From Acidobacteria bacterium UBA2161 (GTDB taxonomy: Bacteria > Acidobacteriota > Vicinamibacteria > Vicinamibacterales > UBA823): a stretch of 64,000 bases of DNA. The stretch is from contig DCWN01000044.1 of assembly GCA_002328835.1 (NCBI GenBank), positions 62,001-126,000 of the forward strand, written 5' to 3'. A program made the translations under genes and the position numbers. The notes under the pieces were generated by a model. It saw only the letters and a list, made by a program, of their open reading frames with translations, was not told where the DNA came from and searched no databases. Shown one piece after another: positions 17,985 through 25,972 of the stretch (the first letter of the stretch is position 1; each line of letters begins with the position of its first letter).

Positions 17985-18013
17985 ATAGTTGACTATCTAG
18001 ATGGTCATGTCAA
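17985..18013 (-). promoter_or_regulatory. Toxin-antitoxin promoter with built-in palindromic operator
   Basis: The minus strand reads TTGACA (18008-18013), a 17-base spacer, then AACTAT (17985-17990). The perfect inverted repeat ATAGT-CA-ACTAT spans 17985-17996, so it overlaps the -10, as expected for a Phd-type autorepressor site. The region is strikingly AT-rich compared with the surrounding GC-rich DNA. Confidence 0.75.
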
Positions 18014-18078
18014 GGCAAACGCCAACCGCCTGGGCCGGCTACGTCAAAGTGTGAAGTTGTGAGACAGGGTCTTGGAAG

Positions 18079-18107
18079 GGGCCTGGCTGTCTCCTCCCGC
18101 CAGGCCC
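18079..18107 (-). terminator. Hairpin terminating the Rieske/cytochrome b/octaheme operon
   Basis: A perfect 9-bp stem GGGCCTGGC / GCCAGGCCC with an 11-base loop begins 15 bases after the octaheme gene stop. No T-run follows. The DNA between it and the toxin-antitoxin promoter shows nothing else. Confidence 0.6.
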
Positions 18108-18121
18108 ACATTCTTACCCGC

Positions 18122-19528
18122 TCAGCGAGGCACCGCCCCGTAGCGTTCCTGGTAGAACGCGTCGATTTCGGCCCGCTGCTCGGGCGACATCCCCTCACGC
18201 CAGAGGTGCTCCGGCATCGCCCGGATCTCCTCGAAGACGGCTTCGACCGAGGCGGTCCCCTCGCCGATCTCCTCGGCCTGTGGCAGGAAATGGGTGTAGA
18301 AGTTCTCGGCGACCTCGAAGAACCCGTGCCACTGCGTGTAGTCGGGGCCCTGCATCGACACACCCATCCGTGCCCGCCGGCCCTCGTGGTGCCAGAGCCG
18401 GAAGAAGGTCCATTCGATCTCTTCGTCGAACGGCGTCGGTGTGAGCAAGTCGGCCTCCCGCAGCGCGGCCATGACGTTCTGCGCCGGGATCGCAAACTTC
18501 TCGTTGTACATCTCGATCGAATCATCGAAGGTCACGTAGAACGCATCGACGAAGTCGGGCGCGTGGCACTGATTGCAGGTGTCCTTCATCGCGTTCCGCT
18601 TCGGCTCCCAGTTCTCGAGCTTCGTGCTGACGACCGGACGGAGCGTCCAGGAGATCCGCGCGCCGACGTCGTGCGTGATCGGTTGGTTCGGCGTTGCCGA
18701 CATATGGCAGGTCGAGCAGGTCGGTGCCGCCGAGTAGTCCTCACCGAGAACCCAGGTCTCGGCGTCGAGGTTCATCTCGTCGATCTGCGTCCGGAACGCG
18801 ATGCCGTGCTTCGACTCCTCGAAGATCTCGATCTGTGGATGGTCCGGTCCCATGTGGCACTTGCCGCACACCTCGGGTTGACGCGCCATCTTCGTCGTGA
18901 ACGCATGCCGCGAGTGGCATGCCGAGCACGACCCCTGTGAGCCGTCGAGGTTGATCCGGCCGATGCCGGTGTTCGGCCAGGTCTGCGGATCGAGCATCGG
19001 CTTGCCGTCGCTGTCGCGCTGCACCTCACCGTCGGCGGTCTCGAGGAACCGGACCGGCGATCCGTGGCACTGCCAGCAGCCGTTCACGGCGGCGAGGCGG
19101 CCCTCGACGATCTCCCCCAGGACGTTGTCGAGGCTGCCGACGAACTCGGCGGCGCGCGAGTGATGCGATCGATCGAATTCGTCGACGATGTCGGCGTGGC
19201 ACGACTGGCAGTCCTTGGGCGTCGCGATCGTGGCGATTAGCTGGCCTTCGTGCAGGAAGCCGTCTGCGTCGCTCTCGATCGCCCGATGGCACTCGAAGCA
19301 GCCGACGCCGAGCCGCGCGTGCTCGCTGCCCGCCCACTGCGTGGCGATGACCGGCGTCTGCTCCGCGTGACAGTCGTAGCACCTGGCGCTCTCACCCGCG
19401 ACCACGGGCGCCGCTTCGGGCTGCACCCGCTGCCTGCCGCCCTCGACCCAGGCGACGATCAGCAGCGCCCCGAGGAACATGAACGAGAGCGCGGCCACGA
19501 CCCACCGTTTCTCATCAAGCGTCATCAC
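18122..19528 (-). CDS. Membrane-anchored octaheme cytochrome c of the hydroxylamine oxidoreductase family
   Basis: A 468-residue protein with exactly eight CXXCH heme sites (CYDCH, CFECH, CQSCH, CWQCH, CSACH, CGKCH, CSTCH, CNQCH). Residues 9-28 form an N-terminal membrane anchor rather than a cleaved signal. Stretches such as HMGPDHPQIEIFEESKHG, MYNEKFAIPAQ and QGPDYTQWHGFFEV match the HAO-like octaheme family. That family oxidises hydroxylamine or hydrazine, or works in reverse on nitrite or hydroxylamine. Which direction applies depends on the heme-4 crosslink tyrosine, which I cannot place without alignment. It is the last gene of an operon with cytochrome b (25 bases upstream) and Rieske protein, suggesting exchange of electrons with the quinone pool. 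Confidence 0.85.
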   Translation of the reverse strand: MMTLDEKRWVVAALSFMFLGALLIVAWVEGGRQRVQPEAAPVVAGESARCYDCHAEQTPVIATQWAGSEHARLGVGCFECHRAIESDADGFLHEGQLIATIATPKDCQSCHADIVDEFDRSHHSRAAEFVGSLDNVLGEIVEGRLAAVNGCWQCHGSPVRFLETADGEVQRDSDGKPMLDPQTWPNTGIGRINLDGSQGSCSACHSRHAFTTKMARQPEVCGKCHMGPDHPQIEIFEESKHGIAFRTQIDEMNLDAETWVLGEDYSAAPTCSTCHMSATPNQPITHDVGARISWTLRPVVSTKLENWEPKRNAMKDTCNQCHAPDFVDAFYVTFDDSIEMYNEKFAIPAQNVMAALREADLLTPTPFDEEIEWTFFRLWHHEGRRARMGVSMQGPDYTQWHGFFEVAENFYTHFLPQAEEIGEGTASVEAVFEEIRAMPEHLWREGMSPEQRAEIDAFYQERYGAVPR

Positions 19529-19553
19529 GTGACTCCACAGGAAAAGCCAGCCC

Positions 19554-20648
19554 CTAGCTGCTGGCCATCGCCTCCCAGATCGTCAACACGAGCAGGACCA
19601 CCACTGCGACCGCGCCGACATAGACCGACGCCTCGCTGGCGGTGTTCCGCCGCCGGAGGCGCTCGTCGATATAGGGCCAGATCAGGGCCAGAAAGCCCGC
19701 AAAACCGATGGATAACACCGCGAACGTCAGGCTAGTGAGCTTCAACCAACGGAACGTCCAGAAGAAGTACCACTCCGGCTTGATGTGCGCCGGGGTCTCG
19801 AGCGGGTTCGCCTTCTCGGCTAGTTCTGCCGGAAAGATCACCGCGAGACAGGTGAGGGCGAACGCCAGGCCGACGCCGATGATCACCTCGGTCATCGCGT
19901 GGTGCGGGAAGAACGGGTAGGTCCTCGCGGCCTCGTCGGGCGCCTTGTCGGGGCTCTCGAATTCGAACTCGGTCACGCCGTGCAGCCGGATGAGCAGGAT
20001 GTGCCCGGCCAGGAGCAGCGTCAGCAACGTCGGCATGACGCCGATGTGCAGGATGAAGAGGCGCGTCAGCGTGTTCGAGCCGACCGACTCGCCGCCGCGC
20101 AGCATCCGCCCCATGACGCCGCCAACGACGGGGACGGCGTCGGTGAGATTGGCGGCCACCGTGACGCCCCAGTAGGACAGCTGCTCCCAGACGAGCGAGT
20201 ACCCGGTGAAGCCGAAGCCGAGCGTGACGGCCAGCAGCAGGACGCCGAGCATCCAGTTCAACTCACGCGGCGCGCGGTAGGCGCCGGTGAAGAAGACGCG
20301 CATGACGTGGAGGATGACGGCGGCGATCATCAGGTGCGACGCCCACCGGTGAATGCTCCGGATGAACCAGCCGAACGGGATGACCGTCGTCAGTCGGTCG
20401 ACCGACTCGTAGGCCGAGCCGGCGTCAGGGATGTAGTAGACGGTCAGAAGGATGCCGGTCACGGCCTGCACGCCGAAGAGCAGCGCCGGCGTGCCGCCGA
20501 GGCACCACCACCAGTATTTCAAGTGGTTCGGCACCGGTTCGTTCGAGAAGTGGCGGAGCGCCTCGAGGTCGATCGGCACCCGCGACGCGAGCCAGGTCGC
20601 CCAACTGCTCGACTCGGGCGTGACGGCTGGACCGGCGGTCATCGTCAT
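19554..20648 (-). CDS. Cytochrome b subunit of a Rieske/cytochrome b complex
   Basis: A 364-residue, about eight-span cytochrome b. The two pairs of heme-ligand histidines are visible in HRWASHLMIAAVILH and LHIGVMPTLLTLLLAGH, each 14 residues apart. The quinol-oxidation site motif PEWY is in HIKPEWYFFW. The N-terminal half matches cytochrome b6 and the C-terminal half subunit IV, so both are in one chain, as in bc1-type proteins, though shorter than a full bc1 cytochrome b. The ATG overlaps the Rieske stop (ATGA). No cytochrome c1 gene is present; the octaheme cytochrome follows instead. Confidence 0.9.
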   Translation of the reverse strand: MTMTAGPAVTPESSSWATWLASRVPIDLEALRHFSNEPVPNHLKYWWWCLGGTPALLFGVQAVTGILLTVYYIPDAGSAYESVDRLTTVIPFGWFIRSIHRWASHLMIAAVILHVMRVFFTGAYRAPRELNWMLGVLLLAVTLGFGFTGYSLVWEQLSYWGVTVAANLTDAVPVVGGVMGRMLRGGESVGSNTLTRLFILHIGVMPTLLTLLLAGHILLIRLHGVTEFEFESPDKAPDEAARTYPFFPHHAMTEVIIGVGLAFALTCLAVIFPAELAEKANPLETPAHIKPEWYFFWTFRWLKLTSLTFAVLSIGFAGFLALIWPYIDERLRRRNTASEASVYVGAVAVVVLLVLTIWEAMASS

Positions 20649-21097
20649 ACCTCGACGACCTCATCGAGTTCGAGGAACAGATGATCACCGACCTGGACGA
20701 CCTGATACCGGGTCAGCTGCTGGCCTTCGTCGGCGGGTGGTCCCGAAACGGCGGCGCCGTCAGCGTCGAAGATCCCGTCGTGGCAGGGACAGACGAAGTG
20801 CCGCTCGGTCTCCTCCCAGTGCACCTTGCAGCCGAGGTGCGGGCAGAGGTTCGACAGCGCAGCGTATCCGCCGTCGGTGTTCGCGATCAGGGCGGTGCCG
20901 CCGTCGGGCAGCGTGAATGGTCGGCCGGTGCCTGGCGGCACTTCGGAGGCCGGGGCGACGTAGAGCTGGCGTGTCCGCCGGACTCCAGCGCGCGGATAGA
21001 GATAGCGGCCGACGATCGAGGCGAGCAGGGCGCCGGCCGACGCGAGGCCGGTGGCAACGGCCGAGCTGAGAAGGAACTGACGGCGATCGGTGCGCAT
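20645..21097 (-). CDS. Rieske 2Fe-2S protein
   Basis: A 150-residue protein. The N terminus has a twin-arginine-like signal/anchor (TDRRQFLLSSAVATGLASAG), followed by the cluster-binding motifs CPHLGC and CPCHDG, which supply two Cys and two His ligands. It would take electrons from quinol at the cytochrome b Qo site and pass them on. ATG 21097 is chosen over a TTG at 21157 because it places the Tat-like signal at the N terminus and leaves the palindrome at 21155-21171 outside the gene. First gene of the three-gene operon. Confidence 0.88.
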   Translation of the reverse strand: MRTDRRQFLLSSAVATGLASAGALLASIVGRYLYPRAGVRRTRQLYVAPASEVPPGTGRPFTLPDGGTALIANTDGGYAALSNLCPHLGCKVHWEETERHFVCPCHDGIFDADGAAVSGPPADEGQQLTRYQVVQVGDHLFLELDEVVEV

Positions 21098-21154
21098 CGC
21101 GGCTTCGGGTCGGACGCCCGCGCCGGCGGCCGCGGTCGGCGGCCGGGTCGGCCT

Positions 21155-21171
21155 CAAGATACTCTATCTTG
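21155..21171. promoter_or_regulatory. Perfect palindrome upstream of the Rieske operon
   Basis: CAAGATA-CTC-TATCTTG, two perfect 7-base arms, lies 58 bases before the Rieske ATG in the divergent gap to the SDR gene. It looks like an operator for a dimeric regulator. AAGATR half sites occur in NsrR-type motifs, but that link is speculative. Confidence 0.5.
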
Positions 21172-21272
21172 CAAGGAGTGCGCCTGCCGGACGCGGTGCC
21201 GACGGTCGCTCGGACCGGGCGTTTCGGGGCGATTTGGCCTCCAGGCGGCACGGATCGCCCCAGGGCCCGGCG

Positions 21273-21278
21273 ATATAA
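21273..21278 (+). promoter_or_regulatory. Candidate -10 box of the SDR/CoA-pathway operon
   Basis: A consensus TATAAT sits 44 bases upstream of the SDR start. No good -35 hexamer is present at the right spacing. Confidence 0.4.
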
Positions 21279-21321
21279 TCCCCACCGGTATGGATAATCC
21301 TGAGTCCCTGGGCTGCCCAGC

Positions 21322-22110
21322 GTGCTGAACGACCGGGTTGCCTTCATCACCGGCGGCGGCCGCGGCATCGGTCGGGCGATCGCGCTGGCGTTCGCGGCGG
21401 ATGGGGCGCGGACGGCCGTCGCGGCCCGTTCCGGCGCGCAGGTCGAGTCGGTCGCAGCCGAGGTGGTGCGGGCTGGCGGAGAGGCGCTCCACCTCGTCTG
21501 CGACGTGACGTCGACCTCCGACGTGAAATCGGCGATCCAGGAGACGACCGGGCGGTTCGGCCCGGTCGACATCCTCGTGAACAACGCCGGCTACGTCGAG
21601 AGCGCGCCGGTGATGCGGGTCAGCGACGAGAGCTGGAACCAGACCCTCGCGGTCAATCTGACCGGCACCTTCCTCTGCCTGCGCGAGGTCATGCCCGCGA
21701 TGATCGCGCGTCGCCAGGGCCGCGTGATCAACATCGCGTCAACCGCCGCCGAGATCGGCTATGCCTACACCGCAGCCTACTGCGCGGCGAAGCACGGGGT
21801 GCTGGGCCTGACCCGATCGGTTGCGCTCGAGGTCGCCGCGAAGGGGATCACAGTCAACGCGATCTGCCCAGGGTGGGTCGACACCGCCATGACGGAGGAA
21901 TCGATCGATCGCATCGTCAGGACGACCGGCCGGTCGGCCGACGCCGCTCGCGCCACGCTCGAGTCAATGAATCCGCAAGGCCGTCTGATCCGCCCGGAGG
22001 AGGTTGCGCGCGTCGCGGTCTGGCTGGCGAGCGATGCGGCCGCCGGCGTCACCGGTCAGGCATACAATGTGGACGGCCTCGAGGCCGAAGGAGTGGCGCC
22101 GGACCCATGA
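21322..22110 (+). CDS. Short-chain dehydrogenase/reductase (FabG/3-hydroxyacyl-CoA type)
   Basis: A 262-residue classical SDR: NAD(P)-binding TGGGRGIGRAIA, structural NNAG, catalytic Ser in INIASTAAE and the YxxxK pair in AAYCAAKHG. It begins with GTG (21322). The position just before enoyl-CoA hydratase (ATGA overlap), acyl-CoA dehydrogenase and a CoA ligase argues for a hydroxyacyl-CoA substrate in a beta-oxidation-like or aryl-CoA pathway. Head of the plus-strand run 21.3-27.1 kb. Confidence 0.85.
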   Translation: MLNDRVAFITGGGRGIGRAIALAFAADGARTAVAARSGAQVESVAAEVVRAGGEALHLVCDVTSTSDVKSAIQETTGRFGPVDILVNNAGYVESAPVMRVSDESWNQTLAVNLTGTFLCLREVMPAMIARRQGRVINIASTAAEIGYAYTAAYCAAKHGVLGLTRSVALEVAAKGITVNAICPGWVDTAMTEESIDRIVRTTGRSADAARATLESMNPQGRLIRPEEVARVAVWLASDAAAGVTGQAYNVDGLEAEGVAPDP

Positions 22111-22904
22111 CAACCATCGCACCGACGACGTTCGAGTACCACGAAGACGGCGGTATCGCGACGATTACGCTGAACCGTCCCGACCGACTGAACGCCCTGA
22201 CGTTCGAGGTGTACGCGGAACTGAGGGGCACGTTTGCCGCGCTCGCCGATCGCGACAGCGTGCGGGTCGTCGTGATTACCGGGGCGGGCCGGGGCTTCTG
22301 TTCTGGCGGCGACGTCGAGGCGATTATCGGTGAACTGCTCGACCGCGATCTGGACCGTCTCCGCGAGTTCACGAAGATGACCTGCGACGTGGTCCGCAAC
22401 ATTCGCGCGCTGCCAAAGCCGGTGATCGCCGCGGTCAATGGCGTCGCCGCCGGCGCCGGCGCCGTGATCGCCCTGGCGTGCGATTTTCGCGTCGGCGGCG
22501 AAGACTCGAGCTTCGCGTTCCTGTTCACGAAAGTCGGCCTGGCCGGCGCCGACATGGGCGCGGCATACCTGCTACCGCGTACGGTCGGTCTGGCGCGGGC
22601 GACCGAGCTGCTGTTCCTGGGCAACCGGGTAGCCGGCGAGGCCGCCTGCCGGATGGGTCTGCTGACGTGCATCGTCCCCGGAGACGAGCTGCTCGACGAG
22701 GCGCATTCGCTGGCGGTGAAGCTGGCGGCCGGGCCTTCCTCGGCGCTGGCGAAGACGAAAGAGTTGCTTCACCGCGAGCTCGACATGGAGTTCGGGGCGG
22801 CGCTCGATCTCGAAGGTGAAGCCCAGGCACTGTGCATGGAGTCGCCGAACTTCAAGGAAGCCTATACGGCTTTCGTCGAGAAGCGGAAACCGAACTTTGA
22901 GTAA
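22107..22904 (+). CDS. Enoyl-CoA hydratase/isomerase family protein
   Basis: A 265-residue crotonase-fold protein. Oxyanion-hole segments are GAGRGFCSGGDVEAI and NGVAAGAGAVIALACDFRV, with KVGLAGADMGAAYLLPRTVG following. The residue usually serving as one catalytic glutamate (GLAGADMG) is alanine/aspartate here, so it may act as a hydratase of atypical substrate, hydrolase or isomerase. The start overlaps the SDR stop, so the two are coupled. This variant motif is reminiscent of hydratases next to aminobenzoyl-CoA pathway genes, from memory only. Confidence 0.83.
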   Translation: MTTIAPTTFEYHEDGGIATITLNRPDRLNALTFEVYAELRGTFAALADRDSVRVVVITGAGRGFCSGGDVEAIIGELLDRDLDRLREFTKMTCDVVRNIRALPKPVIAAVNGVAAGAGAVIALACDFRVGGEDSSFAFLFTKVGLAGADMGAAYLLPRTVGLARATELLFLGNRVAGEAACRMGLLTCIVPGDELLDEAHSLAVKLAAGPSSALAKTKELLHRELDMEFGAALDLEGEAQALCMESPNFKEAYTAFVEKRKPNFE

Positions 22905-22937
22905 TCCCGTCTTCACGGCCGTGCCCCCACACGCCTG

Positions 22938-24089
22938 ATGCTGAGCCTGCCATTCTTCGACGACGCGCACCGTCAGTTCGCCGACCGGCTGCACGCTTTC
23001 GGCGCGAAGACCCTGGCGCCCGCGCTGCACGGCGCCGAATCCGATCCGCTGGCGGCAGGCCGCGAGGCGATCCGCCTCTGCACGGCGGAGGGCCTGCTGG
23101 CGCGTCTGGTGGCTGAGCCGGAACCATCCGTCCGTGAGATCTGCCTGATCCGTGAGGCGCTGGCGGCGCAATCGGGCCTCGCCGACGCGGTATTCGCCGT
23201 GCAGGGTCTTGGCAGCTATCCGATTCTTCTGGCCGGCAGCGCGACGCTTCGGGCGCGCTACCTGCCGGGCGTGGCGCGCGGCGAGACGATCGCCGCGTTC
23301 GCCGTGACCGAGGCCGAGGCCGGGTCGGATATCGGAGGAATTCAGACGACGGCCCGCGCGGACGGTGCCGACTACGTTCTCGACGGGACGAAGACGCTGA
23401 TCTCGAACGCCGGGATCGCCGATCACTACGTCGTCTTCGCCCGGACCAGCGAGCCGACCGAGGCTCGGCCGCGGTTGTCGGCGTTCGTCGTCGACGCCGA
23501 CAACCCTGGCCTGTGCGTCGCCGACCAGATTCCGCTGCTGGCACCGCACCCGATCGGCAACCTCGAGTTCCAGGACTGCCGGGTCCCGGCCGAGCAGTGT
23601 CTGGGCACGGAAGGCGAGGGCCTCAAGATTGCCCTGGCCACGCTCGATCGGTTCCGGCCGTCGGTCGGCGCCGCCGCGTGCGGTCTGGCTGCGCGCGCGC
23701 TCGACGAAGCGCTGGCGCACGTTGCCCAGCGGACGCAATTCGGCGAGCCGCTGTCGAGCTTTCAGGCCACCAAGCTCGCGCTCGCCGACATGCGGACCGA
23801 ACTGGACGCGGCCCGCTTGCTGGTCTTCCGCGCGGCCTGGCTCGCCGACACGGTCGATCGGCGGACGACGCGCGAAGCCTCGACGGCGAAGCTCTTCGCG
23901 ACTGAGGCGGCACAGCGGATTGTCGATCGCGCCGTGCAGCTTCACGGCGGCCGCGGCGTCGTCAAGGGCGTCGCCGTCGAGCAGCTCTACCGCGAAGTGC
24001 GCGCGCTGCGGATCTACGAAGGCACGTCGGAGATTCAGCGGTTGATCATCGCCGAGCAGATGCTGAAGGAGAAGAAGGCAGGAACTTGA
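22938..24089 (+). CDS. Acyl-CoA dehydrogenase
   Basis: A 383-residue flavoprotein of the usual family length. FAD/substrate motifs AFAVTEAEAGSDIGG, QRTQFGEPLSSFQ and QLHGGRGVVKG are visible, and the catalytic base region is YEGTSEIQRLI near the C terminus. It oxidises an acyl-CoA to the enoyl-CoA and passes electrons to ETF. It starts 33 bases after the hydratase and is followed, after a repeat element, by the CoA ligase. Confidence 0.88.
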   Translation: MLSLPFFDDAHRQFADRLHAFGAKTLAPALHGAESDPLAAGREAIRLCTAEGLLARLVAEPEPSVREICLIREALAAQSGLADAVFAVQGLGSYPILLAGSATLRARYLPGVARGETIAAFAVTEAEAGSDIGGIQTTARADGADYVLDGTKTLISNAGIADHYVVFARTSEPTEARPRLSAFVVDADNPGLCVADQIPLLAPHPIGNLEFQDCRVPAEQCLGTEGEGLKIALATLDRFRPSVGAAACGLAARALDEALAHVAQRTQFGEPLSSFQATKLALADMRTELDAARLLVFRAAWLADTVDRRTTREASTAKLFATEAAQRIVDRAVQLHGGRGVVKGVAVEQLYREVRALRIYEGTSEIQRLIIAEQMLKEKKAGT

Positions 24090-24116
24090 AGTTCGAAGCG
24101 AAGAGTTCAAGAGAAC

Positions 24117-24197
24117 GACACGGCGCGCACGGCGCGCCGCGCGGCGTCTGGAGTGGGGCACTCGGGGTCCCCGCGGAGGTTCGGGGCGAAGCCCCGA
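24117..24197 (+). repeat. Dispersed structured repeat, family 1, copy B
   Basis: This copy has a perfect GGCGCGC-ACG-GCGCGCC stem, the shared CTCGGGGTCCCCGCGGA block and the TCGGGGC-GAA-GCCCCGA hairpin. Compared with copies A and D it lacks about 11 bases forming the right arm of the middle stem. It ends eight bases before the CoA ligase ATG, the same distance as copy A from the E2 ATG, and again GAAGATG follows. Confidence 0.8.
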
Positions 24198-24204
24198 TCT
24201 GAAG

Positions 24205-25839
24205 ATGGCCTGCACCTTTACCGATCACCGCCCGCCGGTCGAGCTCTGGCCGGAGCGGATCTACACGCTGCCCGAGTTCGAGTACGACGCCCGGATCAGC
24301 TTGGCCTCGACGTTGCTCGACGCGCACGTGGAGAACGGCCGCGGCGACCGGGTGGCGATCGTCCACGGCGAGCGGCGGATCACCTACGCCCAGCTGCAGC
24401 GGACGGTGAACCGGATCGGCAACGGCCTCCGCGCCCAGGGCTTGAAGCCGGGAGGCCGCGTGCTGCTGCGGATGCCCAACCGGCCCGAGTTCGTCGCGAC
24501 CTGGCTCGCCGTGCAGAAGGTCGGCGCCGTCTGCGTGTCGACGATGCCGATGCTCAGGGCTCGAGAACTGGCCTACGTGATACGCGACAGCGAAGCCTGT
24601 CTCGCTGTTGTGGCGGAAGAGTTATTGGGCGAGATGGAACAGGCGGTCGAGGCCTCGGCCACGCCGCCGACCGTCGTGACGGCCGCGGATGACGAGACTC
24701 GAAGCGGTGCCGGCCTGACGCTCGATGCGCTCATGATGACAGGCGCGGAGACCCTCGAAGCCCACCCGGTCGACCGGGACGACGTGGCGATCATCGCCTA
24801 CACGTCCGGCAGCACCGGTCAGCCGAAGGGCGCCTGCCACGCGCCGATCGACATCCTGGCGTCAGCCGATGCCTATGCGCGGCAGGTGCTCGGCGCCTCG
24901 CCGGACGACGTCTTCGGAGGGCACCCGACCCTGGCGTTCACCTATGGGCTCGGCGCCGGGCTGGTCTTTCCGATGCGGGTCGGCGCGACGACGGTGCTGC
25001 TCGATCGGTTCAGTCCGGAGGCCTTGCTCGACGCGACCGCGCGGCACGGGGTGACCCTGCTCTCGTGCGGTGCGACGACCTACAAGATGCTGCTGCAGAT
25101 CGACGATCTGGAGCGGCGGTTCGACCTCAGCAGGCTCCGGCTGTGTATCAGCGCGGGCGAGCCGCTACCCAGGAGCGTCCACGACGAGTGGCTCCGGCGG
25201 ACCGGCGTGGAGGTGCTCGACGGCCTGGGAACGACGGAGATGTTCCACATCTTCGTGTCAGCGCGACCGGGAGACCGGCGCCCCGGGTCGACCGGCCGCG
25301 CGGTGCCGGGCTACGAGGTCCGGATCGTCGACGATCAGTTGCAGGAGGTTCCGCGTGGCACGCCGGGCCTGCTGGCCGTGAAGGGGCCGACCGGCTGCCG
25401 GTACTGGCGGAAACCCGAGCGCCAGCGCGATTACGTCCGCGAGGGCTGGAACATCCCGAACGACATCTGCGTGCAGGATGAGGATGGCTTCATCTGGTAC
25501 CAGTGCCGCAACGACGATCTGATTATCTCGGCCGGGTACAACATCGCGGGGCCCGAGGTCGAAGCCGTGCTCATCGAGCACCCGGCCGTGCTCGAGGCCG
25601 CGGTCGTGGCGACACCCGACGCCATCAAGGGCCACGTGCCGAAAGCGTTCGTCGTCGTCAAACCCGACGCCACGCCGGGCCCCGATCTGGCGCACGACCT
25701 TCAGGAGCACGCGAAGCGGGAGCTAGCTCCCTACAAGTACCCACGCAAGGTGGAGTTCGTGGAAGCGCTGCCCAAGACCGAGACCGGCAAGATTCGGCGC
25801 GTCGAGCTGCGGAAGCGGGAGCTCGAGGGGTACGGCTGA
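24205..25839 (+). CDS. AMP-forming acyl/aryl-CoA ligase (benzoate/2-aminobenzoate-CoA ligase-like)
   Basis: A 544-residue adenylate-forming enzyme. The A3 phosphate motif is YTSGSTGQPKG, later motifs include LGTTEMFHIF and the hinge/A8 region with YQCRNDDLIISAGYNI, and the catalytic lysine is in KTETGKIRRVELRK. The N terminus and overall style resemble benzoate- and 2-aminobenzoate-CoA ligases. It would activate a carboxylic acid to the CoA thioester for the dehydrogenase, hydratase and SDR encoded upstream. Substrate is not provable from sequence. The start codon abuts repeat copy B. Confidence 0.8.
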   Translation: MACTFTDHRPPVELWPERIYTLPEFEYDARISLASTLLDAHVENGRGDRVAIVHGERRITYAQLQRTVNRIGNGLRAQGLKPGGRVLLRMPNRPEFVATWLAVQKVGAVCVSTMPMLRARELAYVIRDSEACLAVVAEELLGEMEQAVEASATPPTVVTAADDETRSGAGLTLDALMMTGAETLEAHPVDRDDVAIIAYTSGSTGQPKGACHAPIDILASADAYARQVLGASPDDVFGGHPTLAFTYGLGAGLVFPMRVGATTVLLDRFSPEALLDATARHGVTLLSCGATTYKMLLQIDDLERRFDLSRLRLCISAGEPLPRSVHDEWLRRTGVEVLDGLGTTEMFHIFVSARPGDRRPGSTGRAVPGYEVRIVDDQLQEVPRGTPGLLAVKGPTGCRYWRKPERQRDYVREGWNIPNDICVQDEDGFIWYQCRNDDLIISAGYNIAGPEVEAVLIEHPAVLEAAVVATPDAIKGHVPKAFVVVKPDATPGPDLAHDLQEHAKRELAPYKYPRKVEFVEALPKTETGKIRRVELRKRELEGYG

Positions 25840-25870
25840 CGCGAAATAACCTGCCTGCGTTCCTGGGATC

Positions 25871-25905
25871 AAGGCGCGCGCGGGGGTTCGGGGCGCAGCC
25901 CCGAC
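25871..25905 (+). repeat. Dispersed structured repeat, family 1, partial copy C
   Basis: Only the 3' part of the element is present: the GCGCGGGGG right arm and the TCGGGGC-GCA-GCCCCGA hairpin. It lies in the 133-base gap between the CoA ligase and the radical SAM gene, in the same orientation as the other copies. The rest of that gap shows nothing but the GGGGAG ribosome-binding site of the next gene. Confidence 0.65.
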
Positions 25906-25972
25906 CTAAACCTGACCGACGTCATAGGCTTGGCGTCGCCGCGTTGATAGCGTACCGCCGGGGAGCTTCGCG

